This document shows, piece by piece, positions 32,533-44,493 of a stretch of DNA of 64,000 nt. The notes under the pieces were generated by a model. It was not told where the DNA came from. It did not search any database and worked only from the letters and a program-made list of their open reading frames with translations. The DNA is from Pseudeuparius sepicola. Its lineage: Eukaryota > Arthropoda > Insecta > Coleoptera > Anthribidae. Location: contig OY987307.1 in NCBI GenBank assembly GCA_963920635.1, positions 248,001 through 312,000 of the forward strand, in the 5' to 3' direction. A program made the translations under genes and the position numbers. Numbering within the stretch: the first letter of the stretch is position 1; every line of letters starts with the position of its first letter.

Positions 32533-35500
32533 TAATATTGGCTCTAGATGAAAATTGTTCCACTAACCGAGATTGTACCACAAGCAATGCCATTTGTTCG
32601 GACAATAAATGTAATTGTGGAAGGTTGTCATACAAAAGTGGTGACAGATGTTTGTCATGTAAGTTTAAGATAATTTTTGACTAAACCATTACTGCCTAAC
32701 AATGAGACACTGACCCGACACAAAACATGAAAGTGATGACATTGACAGTTTCTTACATTTTAGATGCAACAGAGTACAATGACTACTGCGTGGATGATGG
32801 GCAATGTGAGTGGCTGGGGGAAAATAGCGAATGTCTTAACAATAAATGTACCTGCAAAATTTCAGAAAATTATAGGTAAATACTTCACACATTTCACAGA
32901 TAATAATGGGATAATCGAGGGAGTTTTCTTCTTACATCGACAATGCTGTTTGAAAATCATCCGTTTAGAAACAACTCTGACGTCACTGATGTGTAAACAT
33001 CACCAAATGTGACAAATTTGTTTATTTTTAAGGTTATATGTATGTATATCACTTTTGTCATTGAAAGATAACCTTGTACAAAGTTTCTCATTTGGAAAGG
33101 AGTAATAAAGATCATAAATTTTAAGTTTAGTTTTGCGTCCACAGGTGGTATCAAGGAAAATGCCAAAAATTCGCAAACAAAGGGGAAGATTGTAATGATG
33201 ACATTAAATGTTACAATGGCTATGACCTCCTCTCCCTTACTTGTGACGATGATACAGGAAAATGCATCTGTGCAAACGGCTTCTACGAAAGAGGAGGAGA
33301 TTGCAGATATAAATCGAAAGGAACAGGTAAACTAAAACTAAACTAAACAGAAAAAAATTGAGCAGAATTATACGAATTGTTAAATTTGATAAAAAATTAA
33401 ATGTTACTAGTTGAGATAATTTAAGCCATATTTAATACACGATATAAGCTGGCATAAAACTTGTTATTATCAAACACATTTAACAACCAATGGTGGAGAA
33501 GTGGCTAATAATTAGTACCTATTGTATTTGTTATTAGGAGAAAAACTTTATCCGCCTTGTATACTAATAGAATGTAATTTTTTTTATGTAGATTCTAATT
33601 ATAAACAAAAATGTTTATCCGATTTTCAAATATTTCCAAAGCATTCCCGATTTTTAATTTAAAATAAAAAAAAACAATTTTCCCAAATAGAAGGCCCTGT
33701 AGAAATGTTGAACAAAGCTACGTTGTCAGATTTCCGATAAAAAATCAAGTGCGTGCACCTCCTACACATACACAAAAATTCAACAAAATCGTGCAACACA
33801 TCACAATTTTACAGATATGTTTTGGATCAAATCTAAGCACCCTGCAAATGTCTGAAAAATCTACGAAAAAATTTCCTTTTTAAGTATAAGATTCACAGTA
33901 GGAAAATTGCTTGTTAGTTTAAACAAAGTAACTTGTCCAATAAACTTACCCATTCAAGATTTTAATTTTTAAGATACAGGGTGTAACATAATATGGTGAC
34001 TTCCTTGAATGGGTAAATTTATTTGACAAAGTTGATATACACATTATTTTCTACATGAAACAAATTATCTAGTTGATTTTCAGAAGTACCCTGAAATAAT
34101 AAAAAAAAACAAATACAATTTATCATTTATCTTGAAACACATATTAAAAACGATAAAAAGACATTTTTGTTTACAATTCTAATCTACATAAAAAGTCCCA
34201 TACACTGTATTACTATATAAGGTGATTCTATTCCTTTTTTTTTGTTTTATGTTTGAACATGTTTATCAAAATTATTATAAGTTAAATATCTCAAATATTA
34301 GTTCATACTATTTAAAAATTTAACACCCTGTAACTTTCTTATAACGCCAGTTTATACAAGAAAGAGCTTTTATTTTTTGAAGCTCACAGGGTGTCCCAAA
34401 CTTGACGCCCCAGGGTTATTATAGGCAAACAAAAACAGCCAGTAAAAATTTAACTTGTAGGACTTGCTCAACTTTGACATGCTACAGAATGGAACTCCCT
34501 GTATATTTTTTGTTCAAATTTGGTATAATATGGGAGTTCTGGGGTGTTATCATTCACACTGTGGGGTCAGATTTTAAATAAAAAAATCGCTAAATGGTTT
34601 TCGTGAAAATCGAGGGTGTACAAAAATTGTAGCCGGCCCTGGATTTGCATTTTGAAAATGGCAGGAAGGTCAAAAGAAGCGGTTTTTGAAGGCCTTTCAA
34701 ACAAAAAAGTTTAGGCGATTATCTCCAAAAATTAAGATTTTACGGATTTGTACAATTTTAAAGTTGGACCCTGTATATTCATAACTAATAATAAAATTGT
34801 AATACTTTTTCCATAATACATCATCTGTCCGAGCATCTGTCAATTGTTTCTGTCAAAAATATACCTTCATAAGTCATGGCTAACTCGATTTTAACCATAG
34901 CATCTTTTTCATATTTTTACAAATAATATACGCATATAACTTTTTAATGGTACAAGATATCAAAAAAATTTATTTACCAAAGTTTATTATAAAAACGTGC
35001 TCTTTCCAAATATAAAGAGGAATGGGTATGGTCCTGGGAAAAATATATTTGATGACGTCTTAACCTATACATATTTCCAAAATTCCTAAAAATTAACTCA
35101 CAAGTCAAATTTTTACTTGCCGTTTTTGTTTGCCTATAATAACCCTGGGGCAACTTTGGGACATCCTGTACACTGCTGTTTTTGTGCTATCTATGTGATA
35201 CTCAAAGAATTATTTTTGTTTGTTGTAGATAGTTCTTGTGCTGTAGATTTAGACTGCGACAAAATCTTGAACCGTGACAGAATTTGTGTGCTGGGCAAGT
35301 GTGTCGTTGAATCTACCAGAGATGAGGCAAATGATGCCGTTGATAGCGATCTCGTGGTGGACATACAAGTCAGAAATAATCGTGTCGTCAACAACCTTGA
35401 AGGCAGGCATCTTAAGAAACGTCACCACGTGGCAAAAAATGCAAAATGTTTCGTGTTTCAGAAGATTCATCTTGTGCAAAGGACGCAGACTGTGCTGATA

Positions 35501-38500
35501 TAAATCATTCGGTGTGTTCGAATAACGCATGCACCTGCATAGACAATTATTATTATTATTTGGATACCACCAAAGAATATGTAAGAGGTAGGTACGACTA
35601 CAACAAATTTATACAGATTAACACATGTTTCCTGACAGGATTTGAAACATGCACCAACGACGAAGATTGCAAGGTGCCAAATACAGGGTGTTTCCAAGGC
35701 AGTTGCCTGTGCCGTCAAGGATTTTTCTATACGAAAGATGTTGCGAATGATTATTGTGGCAGTGGCAGCTGTACTGCCGAATTGGGCATGCCCGATACGA
35801 CCGTCACTATAGATTCTGATAGCGACTGTCCAATCAGACCAGGAAAGAAGATGGATAAAAACAGGTGCGCATGTAGAACATACTGGTTCAATGAAGATTC
35901 TAATAGGCAGTGTATCAAAAGTAAGTACGAAGATAACCTATTATCTAATTGTTTTATGGTTTATTTATGTTCCAGCAACGCTCCAAGAAACCAAATCGTG
36001 TGTGGATAATATCTGGTGCAGGGCAATGGGTCCATACGCTTTTTGTACAGAGGCAGGCGTGTGCGAATGCAACAGTTTCGCTCAACTGAACGAGGAAACG
36101 TTTTACTGTGAAAAGATAAATGAACCTGTAGGTAAGAATAAAGTTCAAACCAGGGCCGTATCTAGCGAAAATTGGGGGGGTTCAGGATCGGCTACTAAAC
36201 AAATGGAGGGTAGTCCGATCTTGACAAAATTTGGTACCGGGGGTAATTTTTAATTGTGAACAACTTTTCTTAATAAAATTTTTCGCTATCTTTAAAGGAA
36301 ACAGCATTTCGCCTACAATGAAAATAAATAAATGGTCGCTGTCGACGCCATCTTGATTTTTCAAAAACGAAAATATGCTAGAAATTAGTTTCCAGTCAGA
36401 CAGGTCAGAACTTCGAACGATCAAATTTGAACCCGGAAATTTTTTGTATTTTACATCTATTGGCTCACTTATCCTGGGACACCCTGTACATAACAACCAA
36501 TTGTTCGAAATTAATGTTCTTTAACGTTTTTATACATTTGTTTCGTAAGTACAAGATACATTTATTAAGCAGTTCGACAATGGTGTAATCATTGCATTGT
36601 TTTGTTTTATATTTCTGCTGAAATTTTGCATACACCTTTAGTTCCGGTGACAATACAATATACAATACTCAATATTGTAATACTTTCAAAATGGCCGTCG
36701 CCACAAGATGGCGGATGATATATTTTTTGTCAACCACGTTATAATGGGTATCAAATAAAAGGGCTTGAAGAGTAGAACTAAAAAGTTGAAAATAAAATTA
36801 ATAGTAAAAAATATTTTTAAAAACAAGCTTTTATTTAAATGCTCTGAAAAGAAGAAAATAAACTTTATAATAAATCAAACCAAGGCAAACACATAATTTT
36901 GTTATATTATAAAATTGTATATGATATAAAAGCTTGTCGCGAGAATATATTATCTTGAAAGTAATTCTAACTAGAAAATATATTTTTCTATAAAAGATTT
37001 TTTTTAATTTTCAGATGTTTGCTTGCTGGACAGCGAGTGCCGTTACAATGAGAAATGCGTAGCAGAAAAATGCGTTTGTGCTGAAGGATTTTCGAAAAAC
37101 GCCAGTGGGAATTGTCTACCAAGTAAGTATCCAGTATTAGGTATGGTATGGTGGAACACACTTTATATTTTTGCGCACGTCAAGGCAATCAAAATGATAC
37201 AAAACTTTATATCATTATATTTTCCATTTTTGAAATAATCCGTTTTTAAATTTTATATAACAATATTAATTATCATTGTTTATAGAATTTGTGGACCTCT
37301 CGATGAAGAAAAATTTAAATTAAAAACATTTTTAAAAACAAGCTTTTATTTAAGCTATTATACTAAAACGAATAAAATAAGTTTAGGTTTTCGTTAAGAT
37401 AATTCAATTCCAAATTGCGACAAGTTTTTGCAAATTGAAAAGCTTGTCGCGCGAAATATTGATGAAAGTAGGTATCGATTAATTTTATTGGATAGTGATT
37501 GGTTGATAAGCAAGTACCTATTTGCCAAAGTATGCATTTTTTTCTTTACAATTCGCGCGACAAGCTTTTCAATTTGCAAAAACTTGTCGCATTTTGGAAT
37601 TGAATTATCTTAACGAAAACCTAAACTTATTTTATTCGTTTTAGTACATGGCTTAAATAAAAGCTTGTTTTTAAAAAGTTTTTATTTTATTTTCAATTTT
37701 ATTTTGTGCTTTTTAGTACCTTTTTGATTTCCATGTCAGGAGGGTGGTAAAGAAATGTAGTCAAACATCTTGGGGCGGCCGCCATACGCCCTTTCATTTG
37801 ATACCCATGTTGGGTATCAAATATAGGTAATCTGCCATACCTACACCCATACCAACAGGTGAAGTTAAATAAAAGCTTGTAATAACAAAACAATCAAGAG
37901 AATAACATAATATTTTTATATCATTTTGATTGCCTCGGTGATCAGATTTAAAAAAGCGCAAAATATGTACATGCATAAGAAATGAAAATATAATAGTACA
38001 TAACCTTGTAGATATAAAATTTCTTACTATCCCAGAAAACTCCATAAAATTTCCTACAACTTTTATCTAAAACTTTTTTCTATCACAAAAAATTGGGACA
38101 CTTGTTTGCACATCGGTGACGTCAGATAAAACTGCAAAGGTATGGCAACGCTGTACTAGGAAGCCACCGCTTCAATAATAAGGGACCTGCGGTCAGTGGC
38201 TCTCAAACTGTTTCTAAAATTCCGGAAAATTTTTGAAAGGCCATTACTTTTTATTTTCTGCACATTAAAAAATATACTTTCATGAGCGTGGTCTTGGAGT
38301 CGAAACCTAATGAAAGTTATACGCTTGTATTATGATACCCCTATTTTTGTAGATGTTGGAGCTTCTTGCTTGATAGAGTCATGCGGTTACACCGAAAACT
38401 CCATCTGCATTGGTGGAATTTGCACATGTGACATTGATTATGTCAGCGACACCACGAGGTGTCTAAAAAGTAAGTAGAGTCACGATTAACCTATAAACAA

Positions 38501-40945
38501 AGAACCCCATGAAGGAGCAAACTAATCGAGGCAGAAATCCTAATTTTTCGTGAAATCAGTAGGTACCTACAATACAGGCAAAAATTATAAGGCACGTTTA
38601 TGTATTTGAGTGTAGGAATCCTTGATAATACAGCAATTCTAATTTTAAATTTCCAATTATGAAGACACAAACGCCTATGCCACTTTGGAGCATACTTCGA
38701 AAGTTAATAAATTACAAAATTACTTACCGATGGATTATTATCCTCAAACATTGTAGTTTTGGCGATCAGGGAAGTGCCACAAGCCGCACAGCTAAACATA
38801 ATAATTCGAAAAAGTATCAAAATGCCATATTCTGGCACGTATCAACGTGTCAGATATCAAAATATTGTGTCAAAACTCTGTTACTACCCAAGACGGTTTT
38901 CGTCTCACTTATTTTATAATACACAAAGAGCTTTGGCTGTTGGCTCCTTCCTGGGATTATTTATTCAAAGCGATGAACCCATATACAGGATGGTCCAACT
39001 TTTATCTGCCAAACTTCCAGAATCGATAGAAAAAAAGCCATATTATAGCAATATGATTTTTTCCTTTAAACATAATATCGAAAACCGAATGGTTCTCATT
39101 GTTCATTTCGTTGTAATGTTAGGATTTTGTTTTGTTGGGAACTATTTTTTGAACCGATTTAAACCAGTAATTTTTTCAGTGGCCATTTTTTTTGTTAAAA
39201 AATAGACAAGCTCACTCCACTAACTCCGTCACTGAATAATAATAATAGTTATTTATTATTATTATTATACATAAATTATGTACCAAGGCACTGTAGTTCA
39301 ACATTTTATGACTCATGTGGAATTTAGTTGGCGAGGCCTCTGGCCGAGGCAAATAAACCACATGAGTCATAAAAAGAACTTCAGTGCCGAGGTACATATT
39401 ATATTTTTTTTGAAATCGAAAAAAAAAAAATGTTTTATTAGGCAAGAAGATAATAATAAGGGATCACCCGTCCACGAACCGACTGCGCGCGGCGTTGCTT
39501 GACTTCGACGATCGCTCTACCTAAACTCCATTCAAACTAAACGCAAGTGAAACATAAACACAAGTTGTTGCATGGCTAGAGCGTGATACGCACGTGATCG
39601 GCTTGCTATTGGCTACCCGGCAATAAAATCTGACCCGGCGGGCGAGTGCAGCGAGTCGATGTTTCTTACAGAGGAGTATTGAGTTGCAAGTGGACCTTTA
39701 ATTTTTTCCGACATAATTATTTCGCTGTTTATTAATTATTGTTGGAGCTACGATTTGTGTTAATAGTAGAAATTTGCAGGTAAGTGAATGACTAGGTGTG
39801 CCATAAAAGTTTGTTTTTAAAGTTCTTAATACTGGGGCATATTATTTCAATATTTTATATTATAAAATTCATAGAGATCGTCCTTAATGCGGCCCTGCCT
39901 CGTATTAGCCCTCAGAATTGTTCACGTGCTTCCATCGTGTAAATGTTTACGCGCCACTTGCATATTGTTAGGGTCAAGTATGGCGAGGCACGGCGCTTCC
40001 CAAGAAACAAAGACTCCAAATTGCAGCCTCCACGAAAAATAGATTGATATTCAAACTTACTGAAAGATTGCTCTCCTATAGGTAACAGTTTCGCAATGTG
40101 TACGAAATGTTAAATGGTCCTTTATTGGCCGGGTTTTAATATTTGGTCACTTTTGACTGGCGATGGCCTCGCATCTGACGTTTGATGTGTACATCTCGCC
40201 AAGGCCTACTTGTTGAAAAAATCGTACAATAAGTGCCGATTTTGAGACACTTCACTGCAAATTTCAAGAAAAATTCTTATTTTGCTCAAGTTGAAGGCCT
40301 TAAATAAATTCTCCAAAAAGTTTATAAACATAACTCGCTTATTTTAGATGATATCAAGAAAATGCTTTTAAAAGGATCTTGATTTTCATTCGATTCTGAA
40401 AGTTGGACCTCACTGCATAGGACAAATTGTTCTCAAACAGTATTTTTTTTTTCACAGTGGCCGAAAAACTGGGAGAAAGCTGTTCGATTGCCGACCAATG
40501 CAAAAATATAGAACATGCTATTTGTTCAACACCACTTGAATCTACCACTATTTCCACGCTTGCAGATCAAAGTATGCGATGCATTTGTGAGACAGATTTC
40601 AGAGCAATCAATGGCACTTGTTGGAAAAACAGACGTAAGTATTGTATTGCCAAAGTGACTTGAAACAGCAGGGAAAAACTTCTTAGGTGATAATTCCCAC
40701 AATAAAAAAAACATTTCTATGGTTTTTTCATCTTAGCTTTCTTTTCAGAATATGGAGAAATTTGTTCAAGCAGACTTGACTGTACGATGGTTTTAAACGA
40801 TTCCATCGAGTGTAGGAAAAGCATTTGCCAATGTCCGATTGGAAAGAAGCTTGTAGACGAACATTGTTCAACCGCTAATATTTTAAGCCATTCTTATACT
40901 TTAATTATAGTTTTATTTGTATGGTTGGTAGGACACTTCGATTAA
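32533..40945 (+). CDS. Multi-exon EB-module (cysteine-rich) secreted or GPI-anchored protein, 5' exons not found
   Basis: Twelve exons encode repeated cysteine-rich EB-type modules (pattern ...C..D..C....N..C....C.C......C...): 32533-32658, 32764-32875, 33145-33326, 35229-about 35402, 35462-35587, 35639-35920, 35976-36131, 37015-37122, 38353-38469, 40458-40634, 40749-40945 (eleven listed; a further 5' exon is required). Almost every intron is in phase 1, so modules can be added or lost without frame change. The first exon shown begins mid-codon after an acceptor, so the signal peptide exon lies upstream. The C-terminus is hydrophobic without a tail (LIIVLFVWLVGHFD), after small residues (STAN), as in GPI-anchored proteins. 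Three introns are only about 50-60 nt. The donor of the fourth exon is uncertain (GC donor at 35403 or weak GT at 35421). AATAAA is at 41024. The role is unknown; relatives in insects are annotated as prion-like or EGF-like. Confidence 0.85.
33575..34215. mobile_element. Foldback element in an EB-gene intron
   Basis: The arms pair through TTATGTAGATTCTAATTATA / ACAATTCTAATCTACATAAA and continue inward (ACAAAAATGTTTATC). The outer right end reads CATACACTGTATTA. The same arm sequence recurs in the IR-8 and IR-9 3' flanks (about 55535 and 55900, 58740 and 59105), so all belong to one family. An internal CAGGGTGTAAC site is at 33976. Confidence 0.65.
34387..35168. mobile_element. 782-bp foldback element (CAGGGTGTCCCAAACTTG termini)
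   Basis: The left end CAGGGTGTCCCAAACTTGAC pairs with the right end (GGGACATCCTG before TA at 35169-35170). Both arms share CCAGGGTTATTATAGGC. The left flank is CA rather than TA, so the target duplication has mutated or the left end has decayed. No ORF. Confidence 0.8.
36132..37014 (+). other. EB-gene intron with an inverted fragment of the CTTGTCGCG repeat family
   Basis: It contains GACACCCTGTACATAAC (36478-36494) and, at about 36643-36960, a piece of the larger repeat seen at 48593-49215, in opposite order: CAATACTCAATATTGTAATAC, GATGGCGGAT, GGGTATCAAATAAAAG, then AAACAAGCTTTTATTTAAA and AAAGCTTGTCGCG. No coding sequence is seen. Confidence 0.6.
37137..38100. mobile_element. Decayed 26744-type foldback split by a CTTGTCGCG hairpin element
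   Basis: The left piece (about 37137-37310) matches the inner arm of the 26744 foldback (CAAGGCAATCAAAATGATA, GAATTTGTGGACCTC). The right piece (about 37905-38090) matches the other arm (ATCATTTTGATTGCCTCGG, then TATCTAAAACTTTTTTC). Between them sits a copy of the CTTGTCGCG element with its GGCGGCCGCCAT flank. The order of events is therefore old foldback first, hairpin element second. It lies inside the intron after the exon ending at 37122. Confidence 0.75.
37320..37700. repeat. Hairpin repeat, CTTGTCGCGCG family, copy 1
   Basis: A palindrome: AACAAGCTTTTATTTAAGC ... AGCTTGTCGCGCGAAA, then a loop with TTATTGGATAGTGATTGG, then the complementary arm (TTCGCGCGACAAGCTTTTC ... GCTTAAATAAAAGCTTG). 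It is followed by GTGCTTTTTAGTACC and GGCGGCCGCCATA (37772-37784). No coding sequence; an interspersed non-autonomous element. Confidence 0.85.
38600..39205 (+). other. Unidentified 148-codon open frame inside an EB-gene intron
   Basis: An open frame at 38759-39205 gives a basic protein with one clear hydrophobic helix near its C-terminus (about residues 113-131, VLIVHFVVMLGFCFVGNYF). I do not recognise it, and its first part overlaps AT-rich, non-conserved-looking sequence. It has no splice sites that would join it to the EB gene. It may be a chance frame or a relic of a membrane protein. Confidence 0.25.
39279..39397. repeat. 119-bp hairpin (ATGTACCAAGGCACTG / CAGTGCCGAGGTACAT)
   Basis: Arms of about 40 bases pair with few mismatches: ATGTACCAAGGCACTGTAGT with ACTTCAGTGCCGAGGTACAT, and TATGACTCATGTGG with CCACATGAGTCATA. 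A small inner hairpin GGCGAGGCC/GGCCGAGGC forms the tip. AT dinucleotide and trinucleotide repeats lie on the left side. It looks like a miniature element or a structured RNA source. Confidence 0.7.
39470..39780 (+). promoter_or_regulatory. CpG-rich stretch ending in a strong splice donor
   Basis: About 300 bases with unusually many CpG sites for this window (CGACTGCGCGCGGCGTTGC, CCGGCGGGCGAGTGCAGCG), a CTATTGGCTA CCAAT-like site at 39605-39615, and a consensus donor, TTGCAG|GTAAGTGA, at about 39779-39786. This resembles a promoter with a non-coding first exon, lying inside an intron of the EB gene in the same orientation. It could equally be the 5' end of a transposon. No ORF supports either. 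Confidence 0.3.
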
Positions 40946-42929
40946 AACATGTAGATTGAAAACAGGAGTTATATATTATATACCTAATTATGAAGGTACT
41001 TTTATTTATTTAATTTACTTGGCAATAAATTTTTAATATTTCGATTTGAATTATTATTCTTTGAACTTAATTAAAAATATGCATACGTTTTGTTCTATTT
41101 ACTCCAAAGTATTCGTATAGTCCTCCTTACGGCAGAATGCGTGCGAAGCAAGGGGCTAAAACTCGTAAATATTATAGAATTTGTCACAGTTCAGGGGCGT
41201 AGCTCAATTTTGTGTAACTAACTGACTTAATTTTCATATAATGGTTATTTAATTTATAGTTAATATTATTCTTAACGGTGATGCCTTAGACTATGTAGGA
41301 AGGCAAACCCTTATAACATTGGCAATTATTTGTCGTGCTTGAGAATGCAACGTTCTTCCCTGTTTACTCATTTTGCGCACGTTAACTCCCGAACATACGA
41401 AACGCCACTGAGCTCTCTGAGCCGGCGGAAAAAACTTGCCAGCGGCCTAAAAATGAGGTCTGTATGGTAGCCCAAATACGCAGTTAACTTTACGTACTAT
41501 AGAAACAGGCACAAAACGCGTTGGCTAACTGATTTTGTCAGCCGACTCCTTCGCAGAAGTGCTGTGTTGCTGTATTTCAAAGGCGATGGTGGACGCGACG
41601 ATGTTGAAAAAAATATAATAGGTGTTTTATGACACCGCGTTAAAAATAAATGATAAACAAAAATGGGTAAGTGGTCCCGTGATGCGAGCTTTATTTTTTC
41701 GGTATAACAGAGTTCAGAAATTCGGCTTCAATATGCTAAAACTTGTGTTCGCCAATAAATAACGACTACTCGTATAGGAAATCTCGCAACGGTGCCCGCA
41801 TTCTTTGGAAACGATTTCTTTCCTACGTTGAACTATAATTAGAGATACCTTCAATATATATTTTATTTAACGTTGTATATACAGTGTGTTTCAGTCTGAT
41901 ACTTGAAAAATCGGCATTTTTTAGTAGATCAACCGATTTTTTTCTTTTTATTTTTTAATAGAACAACCGATTTTTTTCTTTTTTAGTATATTACACTTAA
42001 AGAGCTCTTACTCAGTGATGTGAATTTTTTATTTCGGCCCTTAGCATGGCCTGCTATGATATAAAATATAAAACGGTGCCCCAAAAATGGCGAATATTAG
42101 TGATAGTGATATTTTTTTCTTTCGATACAGGTGTAGTACGGCTTTGAAATTGCACTATTTTTATTGGCCTAGTTAATATAGGGCGTTCGTAATAAAAAGT
42201 CGAATTTAAGGAAATATCGATTTTTTCGTTTATTTTTAACAGTAGCAATTAAACTGAACATACCAACTAACAACAAAATAACCAAATATCTCTAAATATT
42301 CGTATTTTTAGTCCCTCGTTCAACTTGAATACACTTTTCTAATCATTTTTGGCGATGACCCTGATTACCTTAGCAAGTAATGAGTCACTTAAAAAACATA
42401 ACTTGGTGTCATATCTCAAAAATGGCAGCTGTCACGGAAAGTTGGACATGATAACCGCATTGGGGACACAATTCCCTCCAACTTTGGTATTTAAACTTTC
42501 TATCTAACATCAGAAACAACAAAGCTAGATAATTTAGAAAAAATCGCCAAAATGTAGTTTTTTTTCTAAATAGCTAGTGAGCCATGCCTTTTTCAAAAAC
42601 CCAGAAGGCGCGTTAAATTGGGCCCATAAAACTGCAATTCTTTCCCCAGTTAACCTTCCTTCTATGTCCGCTAGTTTCCGAGATACCCATCTTGATCATA
42701 AAAAAAAATTAACCCTGTATATTAACCTGCTTTAATTCTTATTTTCCTGAAAAATAAAAAATAATATGGAATCAAAATTAATGTCATATGATTTTGATTT
42801 AAATAATATTAATAAAAATAATTATTTGTTAAAACACAGCTTATAATAATAATTACTAACTAACATGGAAACAAAATAGTATACAATATATATTTTGTCC
42901 AACTATAGGTACTATTTTAATGAAACTAG
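40946..42929. other. Spacer between the EB gene and IR-5
   Basis: No gene seen. The first 85 bases are the EB-gene 3' UTR up to AATAAA at 41024-41029. A repeat at about 42545-42720 is an inverted relative of 29850-29990 (GGCTCACTAG / CTAGTGAGCCATG; CTAGTTTCCGAGATACCCAT). Two direct copies of AACCGATTTTTTTCTTTTT occur at about 41932-41980. Confidence 0.6.
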
Positions 42930-44493
42930 CTAGTTTTTTCCAACACGATAAACCAATAGTTCACATAAAAAAACAACAAACGCTATCGAGTACAACAACG
43001 TTACCATAAAAAATAAACAATAAAACTTTTTTAATTTCAGTTTAATAAACTTGAGCGATGACTTTTTCCTCACTTTCCAGCCCTGCAACTTGTCGGTGTG
43101 GTCGATGACGGACAAAAACAACTGAGTAAATCCAGCGTCTCTTACTCTCAACACCATTTTGTTCAACCGTTTCAGAAAGTGCGCTCCTTTATGGCATATA
43201 AAAGTTATAAGCAATTTGGCCCTCGTCTCCTTACACATGTGTATCAAATTCTCGCCCCTCTCGTCTATATACTTCCTTGCCATAATGTACTTTGCCCCTT
43301 AATGACGACAAAGGTAACAATACGTCCCGCTCAGCTATCATTCGTTCGAAACACCGTTCGATAGGGCATTGGTAAGATGGAAATTCTGGGAAAGTGCCCG
43401 TTGGATCAGTGTAACCAATCATTAAATTCGCTTTCTTTATTTCTTCAACCGTTTCGATCTGGTGTTCCAACATGTTTCTCGACAGGAAATATAGAAGCCT
43501 ACTTTTGTATACTGTGTTTATCTCAAATGTGCCTAACAGGATAACCATACACAGAAAGCCTAATGAACATGGTTTGAGCTTCATAGCGAAAATACCTTCC
43601 GAGAAAACTTGAATAACCATAAACACGTTGACACTTAAAGGCCTAATAAAGGTTGTCAACAGCCCAAATGACAGTAGGAGAAAAAAGAAATACATGAGCC
43701 AAACATATTCGTCGAAAACCTTTAAAAATACCTTACAACCACGAACTTTCTTTGCCTTGGGCAAAACGAAAACTACGTTGTCTTCCATGTAAGGGTACGA
43801 TATATCGTATTCGTAATGTTTTAAATATTTGTCAGTCATGCCCATCACCACGTCGCATTTTTCCGGCACATATTTTTTATTTGACAATTCTTCGGTGACA
43901 TCCAGATAAGAAACATCGGCAAACAACCGCTTTCCTATCAGACTGAAAATCTCCCTCTCGATTCCGTTGAATTTGCGACAATCTTCGCAGCGTGTCCACG
44001 GGTCTATCGCTCTGTAACAGACGGTGACGGTGAAGTTTTTCCATTCGCGGAATCTTTTCTTGGACATGCAACGGAAGTTGTCAGTTTGTACGTTGAATGC
44101 ACATAATTTGCGAATGCGAAATTTGTCTGAGATTTCGTCCAAATTGTCCACAGTTTTGTTGGAGATCAACAAAAATTTTGCGTGCGCATTGAAAGTATAC
44201 TCTCTAGATATGTTCAATAATGTCGCCTTAAAATCCAAGTGATTATTTCCTATGACGTACACTTCAGCTTTTCTATGTAATTTCGTAAAAATCTGCGTGT
44301 TGTATTTGATGACAGGCCATGGCAAAACAATGTCAATGTCGACTTGATGTATGAACGTAGCGTATTCTTCAACGTGCTGCATAATGAAGAATAACAAATT
44401 CGTATCGTTCATTCTGCCATTTTCTGTAAAGAAGTTATGAGAAGATGCAGTTCTTAATAATGTAAATAGTGCAACTGTAACGCTTAGTATCAT
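42930..44493 (-). pseudogene. IR-5: ionotropic receptor with one frameshift
   Basis: The frame from ATG at 44493 gives 420 residues that follow IR-8/IR-9: signal peptide (1-18), S1 near 155 (FTVTVCYRAIDPW), TM1 about 258-280, pore and TM2 about 310-335 (VYKSRLLYFLSRN). Near residue 397 it slips out of frame. The rest of the family sequence (AKYIMARKYIDERGENLIH onward, TM3 LYSIAFVVFLCELL) continues in the next frame to the stop at 42930. The slip lies at the CCCC run 43295-43298, where IR-8 and IR-9 have one base fewer. No other lesion is seen, so this is either a very young pseudogene or a one-base homopolymer error in the sequence. Closest relatives are IR-8 and IR-9. Confidence 0.9.

Larger units (their letters stand above)
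33327..35228 (+). other. EB-gene intron with two foldback elements
   Basis: A 1.9-kb intron. It contains a foldback at about 33575-34215 and a second at 34387-35168. The latter ends only 60 bases before the next exon. Remaining sequence is AT-rich, with CACCCTGTAA-type ends (34323), and has no coding potential. Confidence 0.7.

Noticed and set aside
35680..35697. TACAGGGTGTTTCC inside an EB exon, looking like a foldback end
   Set aside because: It codes for a conserved part of the module (TGCFQG) and there is no inverted partner or target duplication, so it is chance.
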